From Syntrophomonadaceae bacterium (GTDB taxonomy: Bacteria > Bacillota > Syntrophomonadia > Syntrophomonadales > DTU052), in the NCBI GenBank assembly GCA_012729505.1, contig JAAYDA010000020.1:1-38389 (forward strand): a DNA stretch of 38,389 nt, in the 5' to 3' direction. Below, piece after piece: positions 18,443 through 26,497 of this stretch. Position 1 is the stretch's first letter. Every line of letters begins with the position of its first letter. The position numbers were made by a program, and so were the translations under genes. The notes beneath the pieces were generated by a model. The model saw only the letters and a program-made list of their open reading frames with translations, made no database searches and was not told the origin of the DNA.

Positions 18443-19676
18443 AGTCGATATGATAATTGCTGATAGTGAAAAGGAAATCCAATCGGCTTTTCAAAAGATA
18501 GATGAAGTTGCCTGCCATAATCAAAGGCGGGTTTTGGAAGCCTTCAGAACTCACCGGGTATCATCTGACCATTTTACTGTCGGAACCGGTTATGGATACA
18601 ACGACCTGGGCCGAGATACCCTTGAGAGCATGTATGCTGAAATATTTGGCGGAGAAGATGCCCTGGTTCGTTCCCAGTTGATTTCTGGGACTCATGCCTT
18701 ATCAACATCTCTTTTTTCCTTGCTTGAAAGCGGAGATTTGCTGGTGTCGGCCATGGGAGAGCCTTATGATACTCTCCAACGCATCATTTCGGGGAAGAAT
18801 GGTCTTGAAGCCAGAGGAGTAAGATATCAGGCCATTCCCGTAAAGGAAGATGGCGGCTGTGACATGGGCTTGCTGGCTGAGGTTGTGGCCGGTAATCCCC
18901 GAGTAATCTTGCTGCAAAGGTCACGTGGATATAGCAGCATCAGAAAGACCTTGACGATTCAAGACATTGATGCAGTAATTCAACTGATAAAATCGGTTAA
19001 CCCTGAAGTTATTATTCTGGTTGATAATTGCTATGGTGAATTTGTGGAGAAACTGGAGCCAGGCCATGTCGGTGCCGATTTGGTGGCCGGGTCACTCATC
19101 AAAAATCCGGGGGGAGGCTTGGCGGCCGGAGGGGGATATATAATCGGGAAGCGTGAACTGGTGGAGTTAGCGGCCGACCGGCTGATTGCTCCCGGGCTGG
19201 GGAAAGAAATTGGTCCCAGTCTTTATGATATGCGCATCGTTTATCAGGGGCTGTTTCTTGCGCCTCACGTAGTTAGTGAGGCGTTGAAAGGTGCGGTGCT
19301 ATCAGCGCGGGCTTTGGAAAGGCTGGGATTAAAGGTTGCACCTGGGTGGGATGAGGACAGGGGAGATATTGTCCAGGCTATTGAACTTCCCGATCAGTCC
19401 GTATTGACAGGCTTCGTCAGGAAAGTACAGGAATGGTCACCGGTGGACAGCTTTGTTATACCCGAATTCGCTGCTATGCCTGGCTATGATCATCAGGTTA
19501 TTATGGCGGCAGGAACATTTGTCCAGGGATCATCCATCGAGCTATCCTGTGATGCGCCCTTGCGTCAGCCTTATTGGGCATTTTTTCAGGGTGGTTTATC
19601 ATATCAACATATTCGGTTAGTTGTAGCCCAGCTGATTCATTATTTGTTATCCTGTTTATTAGTGGAAAATCGATAA
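18435..19676 (+). CDS. ynbB: YnbB-like PLP enzyme (methionine gamma-lyase family)
   Basis: A 413-residue fold-type I PLP-dependent protein of the YnbB/aluminum-resistance family, related to cystathionine/methionine lyases but of unproven reaction. GYGYNDLGRDTLESMYAEIFGGEDALVR, SGTHALSTSLFSLLESGD, VDNCYGEF and GSLIKNPGGGLAAGGGYI are conserved; the Lys in the last is the expected PLP lysine. The C-terminal RQPYWAFFQGGL is typical. The ATG at 18435 overlaps the hflX stop by 8 bp with GGAGG at 18418-18422, so translation is coupled. The hflX-ynbB-glnA order is as in Bacillus. Confidence 0.88.
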   Translation: MDRVDMIIADSEKEIQSAFQKIDEVACHNQRRVLEAFRTHRVSSDHFTVGTGYGYNDLGRDTLESMYAEIFGGEDALVRSQLISGTHALSTSLFSLLESGDLLVSAMGEPYDTLQRIISGKNGLEARGVRYQAIPVKEDGGCDMGLLAEVVAGNPRVILLQRSRGYSSIRKTLTIQDIDAVIQLIKSVNPEVIILVDNCYGEFVEKLEPGHVGADLVAGSLIKNPGGGLAAGGGYIIGKRELVELAADRLIAPGLGKEIGPSLYDMRIVYQGLFLAPHVVSEALKGAVLSARALERLGLKVAPGWDEDRGDIVQAIELPDQSVLTGFVRKVQEWSPVDSFVIPEFAAMPGYDHQVIMAAGTFVQGSSIELSCDAPLRQPYWAFFQGGLSYQHIRLVVAQLIHYLLSCLLVENR

Positions 19677-19823
19677 AAAAATATGTATAATCTGTTTATG
19701 GAGAAAAATGAAATAGGATTCCAATGAAGCCTGGTTCTGCGTAAAAGCCAAACAATATTGGACATTGGGACTCTTTGCACCACAAAACATGAACTGGAAT
19801 TGACTAGTATTGGAGGGAACGGC
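19677..19823 (+). promoter_or_regulatory. Leader before the DUF456 gene
   Basis: A TATAAT at 19686-19691 with a weak -35 could start transcription of the DUF456-glnA pair, leaving a leader of about 125 nt. No GlnR/TnrA-type TGTNA-N7-TNACA box was found here or before glnA. The ribosome site GGAGGG (19812-19817) decides the ATG at 19824. Confidence 0.35.
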
Positions 19824-20300
19824 ATGGATGTTTTTGCGATTGTTCTGGCAGTATGTGTCATGCTGGTTGGTATTGCCGGAAGTGTTCTGCCCCTTTTGCC
19901 AGGCGTGCCATTATTATTTTTAGCTGTAATAGGTTATGGATGGTATGAGGGATTTAATGTCATCACTGTTCACTATGTGGTTATAGTTGGAGCACTGACC
20001 CTCCTGGCAGTTCTGGTGGACTATTTGGCAGGAGTCTTGGGCGCTCAAAAATCCGGCTCAAGTCGGGCTGGGGTTGTGGGTGCAGCCCTGGGGGTAATAG
20101 CAGGACTCTTCCTTGGACCACTAGGTATTTTGCTGGGGCCGTTAGCCGGAGCATTTATTGGCGAGTACTTGGTGGTACAAGATATTAATATGGCAATAAA
20201 GGCTTCCATTGGAACCATAATTGGCATGATAAGTGGTATTGCTTTTAAGGTAGTACTGGGAGTGGGTATCCTGATTTCGTTTTTGATAATAGTCTTTTAG
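19824..20300 (+). CDS. DUF456 membrane protein
   Basis: A 158-residue small membrane protein with about four to five hydrophobic segments. It matches DUF456 in pattern: GIAGSVLPLLPGVPLLFLAVIGYGW, LVDYLAGVLGAQKSGSSRAGVVGAALG, and FLGPLGILLGPLAGAFIGEYL. The function is not known. The frame continues upstream to 19758, but GGAGGG at 19812-19817 supports ATG 19824 and the hydrophobic start there. It occupies the position where Bacillus has glnR, before glnA. Confidence 0.85.
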   Translation: MDVFAIVLAVCVMLVGIAGSVLPLLPGVPLLFLAVIGYGWYEGFNVITVHYVVIVGALTLLAVLVDYLAGVLGAQKSGSSRAGVVGAALGVIAGLFLGPLGILLGPLAGAFIGEYLVVQDINMAIKASIGTIIGMISGIAFKVVLGVGILISFLIIVF

Positions 20301-20352
20301 TATGATCAGGTTATCTGAATAAAACAATAAGAGAGTTTTAAGGGTGGATGAA

Positions 20353-21678
20353 ATGACGAAAGAAGATGTATTGAAATTAGCTAACGAAGAGAAGATTCGG
20401 TTTATCAGACTGCAATTCACTGATATTATGGGTGTGCCGAAGAATGTTTCCATTACCGTTGACCAGCTGGAAAAGGCTCTTGATGGTGACTTGATGTTTG
20501 ACGGATCCTCAATAGAAGGATTTGTCCGCATTGAGGAATCTGACATGTATTTAAAGCCTGATCCCGATACATTTTCGATTCATCCTTGGGATACTGGTGA
20601 AGACGGCAAGGTAGGGCGTCTTATCTGTGATGTTTATAATTCACAAAATGAACCGTTTCATGGCTGTCCCAGAGTAAATTTAAAGAAAATCATTAACGAA
20701 GCCAAAGCCGAGGGCTTTGAAATGAATGTGGGACCAGAAGCTGAATTCTTTATGTTCTTAAAGGATGCCCATGGTCGTCCCACTCTGGAGACTCATGACA
20801 AGGCCGGATATTTTGATTTGGCACCTGTTGACAGAGGGGAAGCTGCTCGGCGAGAAATGGTTTTGACCCTGCAGCAGATGGGTTTTGAAATCGAGGCTTC
20901 CCACCACGAAGTGGCACCAGGTCAGCACGAGATTGACTTTAAATATGCCGATGCCTTGACTACGGCCGACCGTGTCATTACGTTCCGGATTGTAGTGCGC
21001 ACTATTGCCCAACGTCATGGGTTACATGCTACTTTTATGCCCAAGCCCATCTATGGAATAGCTGGGTCAGGGATGCATTTGAATATTTCTCTTTTCAAAG
21101 ATGGACAGAATGCTTTTTATGATCCGAATAAAGAGAATGGTCTTAGTGATATTGCTATGCACTTTATCGGCGGGGTTTTGAAGCATGCCGCCGCTATTAC
21201 TGCTATTACGAACCCGACGGTTAATTCATACAAGAGACTTGTACCCGGCTATGAAGCCCCGGTATATATTGCCTGGTCGCCGAAGAATCGCAGCCCACTC
21301 ATAAGAGTTCCCACCAGGCGAGGTATCGGGACCAGAATGGAATTGAGGAGTCCGGATCCCACCTGTAATCCTTATCTGGCTTTGGCAGTGGTATTAAAAA
21401 CCGGATTAGACGGCATGAAAAATAAAACGGAATGTCCTGCCTCTGTGGACAAGAACATCTTTGAGATGGATGAATATGCTCGTGAAGAAGCCGGGATTGA
21501 AAGCCTGCCCGGGACACTGAGGGAAGCATTGCGGGAACTGAGGCGTGACCAGGTGGTAAAAGAAGCCATGGGGCCCCATATCTATGGTCGTTTCATGCAT
21601 GCTAAAAGGACAGAATGGGATAAATACCGGGCTAAAGTCCATCAATGGGAAATTGACGAATACCTGACCTTATTCTAG
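20353..21678 (+). CDS. glnA: Glutamine synthetase, type I-alpha
   Basis: Makes glutamine from glutamate, ammonia and ATP; a dodecamer in the cytoplasm. The 441-residue protein has the N-terminal beta-grasp ([14 protein letters not shown]), [20 protein letters not shown], the metal-site [31 protein letters not shown], the flap [18 protein letters not shown] and [19 protein letters not shown]. Arg59 in SSIEGFVRI corresponds to the arginine used for glutamine feedback in Bacillus GSI-alpha, and the C-terminal adenylylation tyrosine region is absent. ATG 20353 follows AGGGTGG (20341-20347); the GTG at 20344 lies inside that site. No glnR is adjacent. Confidence 0.97.
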   Translation: MTKEDVLKLANEEKIRFIRLQFTDIMGVPKNVSITVDQLEKALDGDLMFDGSSIEGFVRIEESDMYLKPDPDTFSIHPWDTGEDGKVGRLICDVYNSQNEPFHGCPRVNLKKIINEAKAEGFEMNVGPEAEFFMFLKDAHGRPTLETHDKAGYFDLAPVDRGEAARREMVLTLQQMGFEIEASHHEVAPGQHEIDFKYADALTTADRVITFRIVVRTIAQRHGLHATFMPKPIYGIAGSGMHLNISLFKDGQNAFYDPNKENGLSDIAMHFIGGVLKHAAAITAITNPTVNSYKRLVPGYEAPVYIAWSPKNRSPLIRVPTRRGIGTRMELRSPDPTCNPYLALAVVLKTGLDGMKNKTECPASVDKNIFEMDEYAREEAGIESLPGTLREALRELRRDQVVKEAMGPHIYGRFMHAKRTEWDKYRAKVHQWEIDEYLTLF

Positions 21679-21687
21679 CCACGAAAA

Positions 21688-21734
21688 AAATGACGGCTAC
21701 TCGAAGGATGCAGCATTGTAGCTACATCCTTCGA
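21688..21734 (-). terminator. Terminator between convergent glnA and lexA
   Basis: TCGAAGGATGCAGC (21701-21714) and GCTACATCCTTCGA (21721-21734) form a 14-bp stem with one mismatch. On the minus strand it is followed after about 10 bases by TTTTTTT (21688-21689 onward on the plus strand reads A7). It overlaps the lexA stop and could also end glnA. Confidence 0.65.
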
Positions 21735-22339
21735 ACCAGTCCTGCCACTACCCCAGCGATGGTGAGATTACGGGTAATAATCGGTGCCATAGCTTCGTTT
21801 TCGGGACGTAGCTCCACATGATCAATTTTCTGATAAAAACGTTTTACGGTTGCCTCATCATCCACCAGAGCCACTACGATGTCGCCGTTATTAGCGGCCT
21901 GCTGTGAACGTACTATTACCAGATCGCCATCTAATATTCCGGCGTCAATCATGCTATCGCCATGTACCCTTAAAAGGAAGTGATCGCCTCTGCCCAGAAA
22001 GCTGGCTGATACACTGAAGTGGCCTTCGATATTCTCTACAGCAGTTATCGGCTGTCCGGCCGCAACTCTTCCTACCAGAGGAAGTCTTATGATTTCTTCA
22101 TCATGGTCATTCCCGGTATCGACAAGTATTTCCAAAGCCCGGGGTTTCGAGGGATCTCTTCTAATCCAGCCTTTTTCCTCCATCTGGGTAAGATGAAGAT
22201 GAACAGTAGAGCTGGAACTTAAACCAACTGCCTTACCGATTTCACGAACCGAAGGGGGATAGCCATGGGCTTTCAAATGACTTTGAAGATAATCAAGTAT
22301 TTGCTGTTGTCTTTTGGTCAAATCACCACGATTATCCAT
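21722..22339 (-). CDS. lexA: SOS repressor LexA
   Basis: A 205-residue repressor of DNA-damage genes that cuts itself when RecA is active. The N-terminal winged helix is [51 protein letters not shown]. The cleavage site is Ala-Gly in [10 protein letters not shown]. The catalytic Ser is in [10 protein letters not shown] and the Lys in ATVKRF. CCCTCC (22345-22350 on the plus strand) is its ribosome site. A promoter and candidate LexA box lie just upstream, so it is probably autoregulated. It converges with glnA. Confidence 0.97.
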   Translation of the reverse strand: MDNRGDLTKRQQQILDYLQSHLKAHGYPPSVREIGKAVGLSSSSTVHLHLTQMEEKGWIRRDPSKPRALEILVDTGNDHDEEIIRLPLVGRVAAGQPITAVENIEGHFSVSASFLGRGDHFLLRVHGDSMIDAGILDGDLVIVRSQQAANNGDIVVALVDDEATVKRFYQKIDHVELRPENEAMAPIITRNLTIAGVVAGLVRRM

Positions 22340-22362
22340 AAAAACCCTCCATTTTTGAATTC

Positions 22363-22398
22363 AGTATACCTCATTAATCAAATCAAAACAAGTGTTCG
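22363..22398 (-). promoter_or_regulatory. lexA promoter with candidate LexA box
   Basis: On the minus strand a -35 TTGTTT (22391-22386) and a -10 TATACT (22368-22363) are exactly 17 bp apart. CGAACACTTGTTTT (22398-22385) resembles the Gram-positive SOS box CGAAC-N4-GTTCG, mismatching in its last bases, and covers the -35. It also overlaps the 3-prime end of the upstream TtcA-like gene. Confidence 0.68.
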
Positions 22399-23114
22399 CT
22401 ATTCCAAAAGCAGTTTATATCTACATTTTCCAGAGCCTTCAGCATATGGCGTTTACTACTTGGGAAAGTATTTTCGATTTGGTCAAGGATTTTCTTTATT
22501 TTTTCGCGGTTGGTATGACCGCTGGCCGGACATGAGCTGGACTTGATCGGCAGATTAAGTTCCGCTACCGCATCTTTAACAATCTTTTCGTCCAAATAAA
22601 TCATAGGCCTTATCAGAGTTAGGTTTGCTCGGCTTAAATAGGTGTTGGGCTGAAAGGTGCGATATTGTCCTTCAAATATCATGGACATCATCAAGGTAAT
22701 TACCGCATCATCAAGGTGATGGCCTAAGGCCACTTTGTTACACCCAAGCCTGCTCGCCTCGCGATTAATTGCACCGGAACGCAAGTTTGAGCACAACGCA
22801 CAAGGATTCGATTCTTTTCTCACCTCAAAGATTAAAGGCCCGATATCAGTTTTTACGATATGGTGGGGCAATCCGAGAGTTGAACAATAAGCAGTGATTT
22901 CCTGCCAATCATCATTCCAACCCTCGTCGATGGAAATCGGTATGAGCTCAAAATCCAAAGGAGAATAAGCATGAAGCAGATCAAGGGCATACAACAGTAT
23001 CATACTATCTTTGCCTCCGGACATTCCTACCGCTATCCGATCTCCGGATTGAACCAGATCGTACTTCAGGTTAGCCTGCTTGATTCTGCGAAAGATGATT
23101 TTGGCTATTTCCAT
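22383..23114 (-). CDS. TtcA-like tRNA thiolation protein
   Basis: A 243-residue PP-loop ATPase of the TtcA/TtuA group, which activates a tRNA base with ATP and inserts sulfur, often using a [4Fe-4S] cluster. It has VGMSGGKDSMILLYAL (PP loop) at about residues 29-44, the CALC cysteine pair in NPCALCSNLRSGAIN, and GHHLDDAVITLMM. The third cluster cysteine may be in SSCPASGHTNR. TtcA makes 2-thiocytidine at position 32; TtuA acts at position 54, and I cannot tell these apart here. The ribosome site GAGGA precedes the ATG. It lies upstream of lexA on the same strand. Confidence 0.82.
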   Translation of the reverse strand: MEIAKIIFRRIKQANLKYDLVQSGDRIAVGMSGGKDSMILLYALDLLHAYSPLDFELIPISIDEGWNDDWQEITAYCSTLGLPHHIVKTDIGPLIFEVRKESNPCALCSNLRSGAINREASRLGCNKVALGHHLDDAVITLMMSMIFEGQYRTFQPNTYLSRANLTLIRPMIYLDEKIVKDAVAELNLPIKSSSCPASGHTNREKIKKILDQIENTFPSSKRHMLKALENVDINCFWNSEHLF

Positions 23115-23332
23115 TATGTGTTCCTCGCCAATTGTAAAGTATCATCATTATTGTAACCTGAATAAGTCATTTTGAAAGCCTTGTTTTTATCAACGGAACG
23201 AACATTCGGAATAAAGGAAATAAACCTCTATAATTCACAACTGAGGTAACTTTTCAAAAAATATCCGGTCATTCAGGCAGGAGTTTGTGATATTGATGAG
23301 GAATAGAATTAATTCAAAGGGGGGCAAGGCAG

Positions 23333-23743
23333 ATGATGAAAGCACTAGAAATGGAATTGGAAACTGGTCATTTTTCCCTTAGTGTCATACAGAACGCAAT
23401 GGCTAATACCGGAGCGATGAAAGCGTGGTACAAAGAATTCGGGGATATAATTAAGAGTGATGGCTATGAGAAATTTCGGGAGATTATTTGGATTCTCTCT
23501 GAAAAAGCAATAATCAGAGCCGATATTCTTACTCCTGATTATGTGGGAATTTCCAGCTATCGCTTGAAAAAGGTGTTCAATATTGATCGGCATCATTCTA
23601 TTCAGGAGATAGATGATTCGGTTAAAGTAACCCTGCAGCAAGTCAAAATAACATTTGACGTAGGGAATGCAATAACCTTGGTTCGTCCTAAAAACCGCAG
23701 CAGTGCTGAGCACTTTGATCTGTTTTGCAATCTTATTGGTTAA
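23333..23743 (+). CDS. Hypothetical protein
   Basis: A 136-residue protein that I do not recognise. It begins MMKALEMELETGHFSLSVIQNAM, is rich in predicted helix through about residue 85, and ends in a more strand-like part (VKVTLQQVKITFDVGNAITLVRP). No signal peptide, membrane segment or cysteine motif is seen. A G-rich ribosome site (AAAGGGGGGC) precedes the ATG, a TATAAT lies at 23229-23234 about 100 bp upstream, and a clear terminator follows at 23798. These make it a real single-gene unit. Confidence 0.6.
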   Translation: MMKALEMELETGHFSLSVIQNAMANTGAMKAWYKEFGDIIKSDGYEKFREIIWILSEKAIIRADILTPDYVGISSYRLKKVFNIDRHHSIQEIDDSVKVTLQQVKITFDVGNAITLVRPKNRSSAEHFDLFCNLIG

Positions 23744-23797
23744 TTTTATTCTAATTTAACCGGGTTTTCACAAATCGAGTTGCGTCACATCCTATTG

Positions 23798-23829
23798 CCC
23801 CACATCAAGGGAATGTGGGGTGTTTTATT
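23798..23829 (+). terminator. Rho-independent terminator
   Basis: CCCCACAT (23798-23805) and ATGTGGGG (23813-23820) pair perfectly, followed by TGTTTTATT. It ends the hypothetical gene before the GIY-YIG gene. Confidence 0.8.
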
Positions 23830-23902
23830 GTCCAATAAGGGCAGATGTGCGGGATAATGTGGCAGAAGGGAGGAGAGGTTCCTGCATCCGGTTACTGCTT
23901 AT

Positions 23903-24133
23903 ATGGTCTACATACTCAGGTGTTCTGACGGAACCCTCTATACCGGAATTACTCCTGATCTGGCGGAAAGACTGGCTAAACACAATCAGGGCAAAGGCGC
24001 CAAATACACCCGGGGGCGAAGGCCGGTTAGCCTGGTCTACAGCGAATCAGTGCCAGACATATCTCTGGCTATTAAGCGCGAAAGAGAAATAAAAAGAATG
24101 AGCCGTTCTCAGAAGCTGGCCCTGTTTGAGTGA
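23903..24133 (+). CDS. GIY-YIG nuclease-domain protein
   Basis: A 76-residue UPF0213/YhbQ-like single-domain protein. It begins [17 protein letters not shown], with the two strands of the GIY-YIG core, then [27 protein letters not shown] and the C-terminal [20 protein letters not shown]. The family has structure-dependent nuclease relatives, but small members lack a proven role. A GGAGGAGAGG ribosome site lies about 23 bp before ATG 23903, which is far; a non-ATG start nearer to it (for example CTG 23882) is possible. Confidence 0.85.
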   Translation: MVYILRCSDGTLYTGITPDLAERLAKHNQGKGAKYTRGRRPVSLVYSESVPDISLAIKREREIKRMSRSQKLALFE

Positions 24134-24187
24134 TGAGATATGGAAAGTGATTTTCCGGGCCAATGACCTATATTATCAAAGAATAAC

Positions 24188-24211
24188 CCCGGAGGCCGGT
24201 TGGCCTCCGGG
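24188..24211 (-). terminator. Terminator between convergent genes
   Basis: CCCGGAGGCC and GGCCTCCGGG form a perfect 10-bp stem with loop GGTT. On the minus strand it is followed by GTTATTCTTTG. It ends the acyl-CoA ligase unit and could also serve the GIY-YIG gene. Confidence 0.7.
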
Positions 24212-24223
24212 AGCTGGACGGGA

Positions 24224-25912
24224 TCAGGAGTGGCCGCCTTTGGCCATTTCTTCATCGCGCAGAAGGCGTCGCAGGGCTTTGCCAACACCGGTACGGGGCA
24301 ATGATGCTTTGAACTCTATTTCACGCGGGACTTTGTAAGCGGCCAGTTGTTCCTTACAGTAAGCAATCAGATCAGCTTCTGATACAGTGGCGCCTTCAAT
24401 CAGTTGTACGAATGCCTTGACCATTTCACCACGGTATGAATCAGGGATACCGACAGTTATTACATCCTTTACCTGAGAGTGTTTAATCAGGACCTCATCG
24501 ATGTCACGCGGGTAAATGTTAAATCCGCCTGAAATAATGATATCTTTGGAGCGGTCAACAATAAAGATATAACCGTCTTCATCACGGTAGGCAATGTCGC
24601 CGGTGTATAGCCAGCCGTCCTTTAAGACTTTGGCGGTTTCTTCAGGGTCATTCCAGTATCCCTTCATGACCAGGGGAGAACGCATTACAATTTCACCCCG
24701 TTCACCAATCGGCAGCTCTTCTCCGGTATTGACGTCAATAATTTTAACGTCGGCATCCGGATAAGGAAGGCCAATGCTGCCGTCCTTCTTTTGGCCGATG
24801 TAAGGATTAGTAATCCCCAGGGAAGTGGTTTCACTCATGCCCCATCCCTCGGCCACAAAAATGTTGAGGTCACGGCCCTTTTGAAGCAGTGCCGGCGGAC
24901 AAGGTGCCGCACCGCTATTAAAAACCCCCATTTTTTTGCCTAAATCCAATTCGTTGGCCCGGGGATGATTCAAGACTGCCGTAAACATGGTCGGTACTGC
25001 CGGGAAATAAGTGATTTCTTCGAATAATGACAAAGTCTCCATGACTTCAGCAGGATCAAAACGGGGCAATAATATCTGGGTTGACCTGCTGATGATTCCA
25101 TAACACAGGCAACAGATTTCACCATAAACATGTGAGTAGGGAAGCACACAGAATACGGTCCGCCGGGGAACAGGAATCAGATTGAGAATGCTGCCGGCCC
25201 ATTCGTTCACCGAGTATGCCGCAACAACCAGATTATGATGAGTGAGTATTGCTCCTTTGGGACTGCCGGTGGTTCCGGTAGTGAACTGAATAACCGCCGG
25301 ATCGGAATAATCAATGGGAAGGCCGGGAGGAGTTTCATTGGTGCTGGTCGCCAGGAACTGAGAATAATGATGCCAACCGGGCTCAAGTCCAAGCCCTTCC
25401 GGAGTACTTTCCGGGGCGGCATCCACAAAGTCAGTGACTTTGGTAACTAGTATAAAAGGAAGTCTATATTCCGCTATTAGTTGCCGAATGACCGGCAGGA
25501 CGGTATCGAAGGTGACTATACCTGACATTTCAGTTTTGGTAGCGATTTTCAAGAGGTCATCGGCAGTATACATAGCGTTCAGATTTACGATTATGGCGCC
25601 GGCATGGAGCAATGCCCAGAAAGTTATGACAAACTGAGGACAGTTAGGGAGCATCAGTCCTATTCGGTCGCCTTTCTTAATTCCGGCTGCAATAAAACCA
25701 TTGGCCAGTCTAATGACTTTAAGTTGGAGTTCCCAGAAGGTGATTTCGGTACCATAAAAATAGGTGGCAGATTTCTTTGGTTCTACATTAGCGGCAATTC
25801 TCAGGAGTTCATGGGCTGGAAATCGAGGATAATTTATGGTGGGACGAACATCCGGGTCATGTCCGGCCAGCCAGGGGCGCCGGGCCGCTACTTCAGGAGC
25901 TAATACCGACAT
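24224..25912 (-). CDS. Acyl-CoA ligase (AMP-forming), first copy
   Basis: Activates a carboxylic acid, probably a fatty acid, to its CoA thioester with ATP. The 562-residue protein has the ANL fold: the P-loop-like FTTGTTGSPKGAILTH, the AMP-site EGWGMSETTSLG, the hinge TGDIAYRDEDGYIFIVDRSKDIIISGG and the C-terminal catalytic Lys in PRTGVGKALRR. The family includes FadD-type long-chain ligases; the exact substrate is unknown. ATG 25912 has AAGGAGG at 25921-25927, so an upstream in-frame start at 25930 is rejected. It is the last of three acyl-CoA genes read on this strand, and it has a closely similar relative at 28500-30173. Confidence 0.92.
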   Translation of the reverse strand: MSVLAPEVAARRPWLAGHDPDVRPTINYPRFPAHELLRIAANVEPKKSATYFYGTEITFWELQLKVIRLANGFIAAGIKKGDRIGLMLPNCPQFVITFWALLHAGAIIVNLNAMYTADDLLKIATKTEMSGIVTFDTVLPVIRQLIAEYRLPFILVTKVTDFVDAAPESTPEGLGLEPGWHHYSQFLATSTNETPPGLPIDYSDPAVIQFTTGTTGSPKGAILTHHNLVVAAYSVNEWAGSILNLIPVPRRTVFCVLPYSHVYGEICCLCYGIISRSTQILLPRFDPAEVMETLSLFEEITYFPAVPTMFTAVLNHPRANELDLGKKMGVFNSGAAPCPPALLQKGRDLNIFVAEGWGMSETTSLGITNPYIGQKKDGSIGLPYPDADVKIIDVNTGEELPIGERGEIVMRSPLVMKGYWNDPEETAKVLKDGWLYTGDIAYRDEDGYIFIVDRSKDIIISGGFNIYPRDIDEVLIKHSQVKDVITVGIPDSYRGEMVKAFVQLIEGATVSEADLIAYCKEQLAAYKVPREIEFKASLPRTGVGKALRRLLRDEEMAKGGHS

Positions 25913-25930
25913 ACTTACAACCTCCTTCAA

Positions 25931-26427
25931 AGATTTAATCTTGTTCTCTTATATAGACCAGAATTCTAGCTTTTCACCCCCCTCCAAGAAGACTAAAATA
26001 AGGCCGGAAGTAAACCAGGTAAACATAATGGCTTGCATGGTGGGCAGGTCATTCTAGGTTAATCGAGTATCAGCCGGGAGCAACAGTTCTTTGGTCAAGG
26101 TATTCTTTGGTTGTGGATGTTATGCAATTTGAGTAGAAATAAGAAAAAACTCTCTATAAGCAGTAACGGAAAAAAACCACTTACAGACATGCCGGTAAAA
26201 AAATTGACGGATTGGCGCGTCTATTCACTCAATTCACACAATTAAAAATATTTAAAATACTTATCAATTAATATTTTATATAATTTCAATTAATCCTCTA
26301 TTTCTATAAGAAATATTTTAGAAGGAGAGGCAGGGTCTTGAAGTGGAAAGCCATTATAACCAGATTTACATACCGTAATAGATTTTTGAGCAGGCAGGCC
26401 GGTTGAAGCTACTGTTTGCGCAGCAAT
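25931..26427. other. AT-rich intergenic region
   Basis: About 500 bp with low GC upstream of the first ligase. I see no gene of normal size, no good sigma-54 site and none of the GATNCA-N4-TGNATC sites found elsewhere. The plus strand has a -10-like TATAAT at 26279-26284 ahead of a short candidate frame at 26338. Confidence 0.4.
26338..26406 (+). CDS. Candidate 22-residue peptide
   Basis: A TTG-started frame of 22 codons, beginning MKWKAIITRF and ending in TGA, with a strong ribosome site GAAGGAGAGG at 26321-26330 seven bases before it. A TATAAT is about 55 bp upstream and a hairpin with T run 20 bp downstream. The peptide is strongly basic. It may be chance; only the unusual combination of signals supports it. 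Confidence 0.25.
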   Translation: MKWKAIITRFTYRNRFLSRQAG

Positions 26428-26466
26428 AAAAAAGCTGAGAAGAATATGTTTTCCTCCCAGCTTTTT
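26428..26466 (-). terminator. Terminator after the acyl-CoA dehydrogenase gene
   Basis: AAAAAAGCTG (26428-26437) and CAGCTTTTT (26458-26466) pair; on the minus strand the stem is followed by a T run (TTTTTTATTG). The A/T arms mean it could also work on the plus strand. Confidence 0.75.
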
Positions 26467-26497
26467 GTATTGGTATAGACAAGTGGAAACGATCCTA

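Noticed and set aside
23193-23212. ACGAACATTCGGA as a LexA box
   Set aside because: It lacks the GTTC half at the right spacing.
26105-26140. ATGCAATTTGAG as a sigma-54 -12 region for the first ligase
   Set aside because: On the minus strand it gives TTGCAT but the -24 part (TTTCTAC) lacks the required GG, so it does not match.
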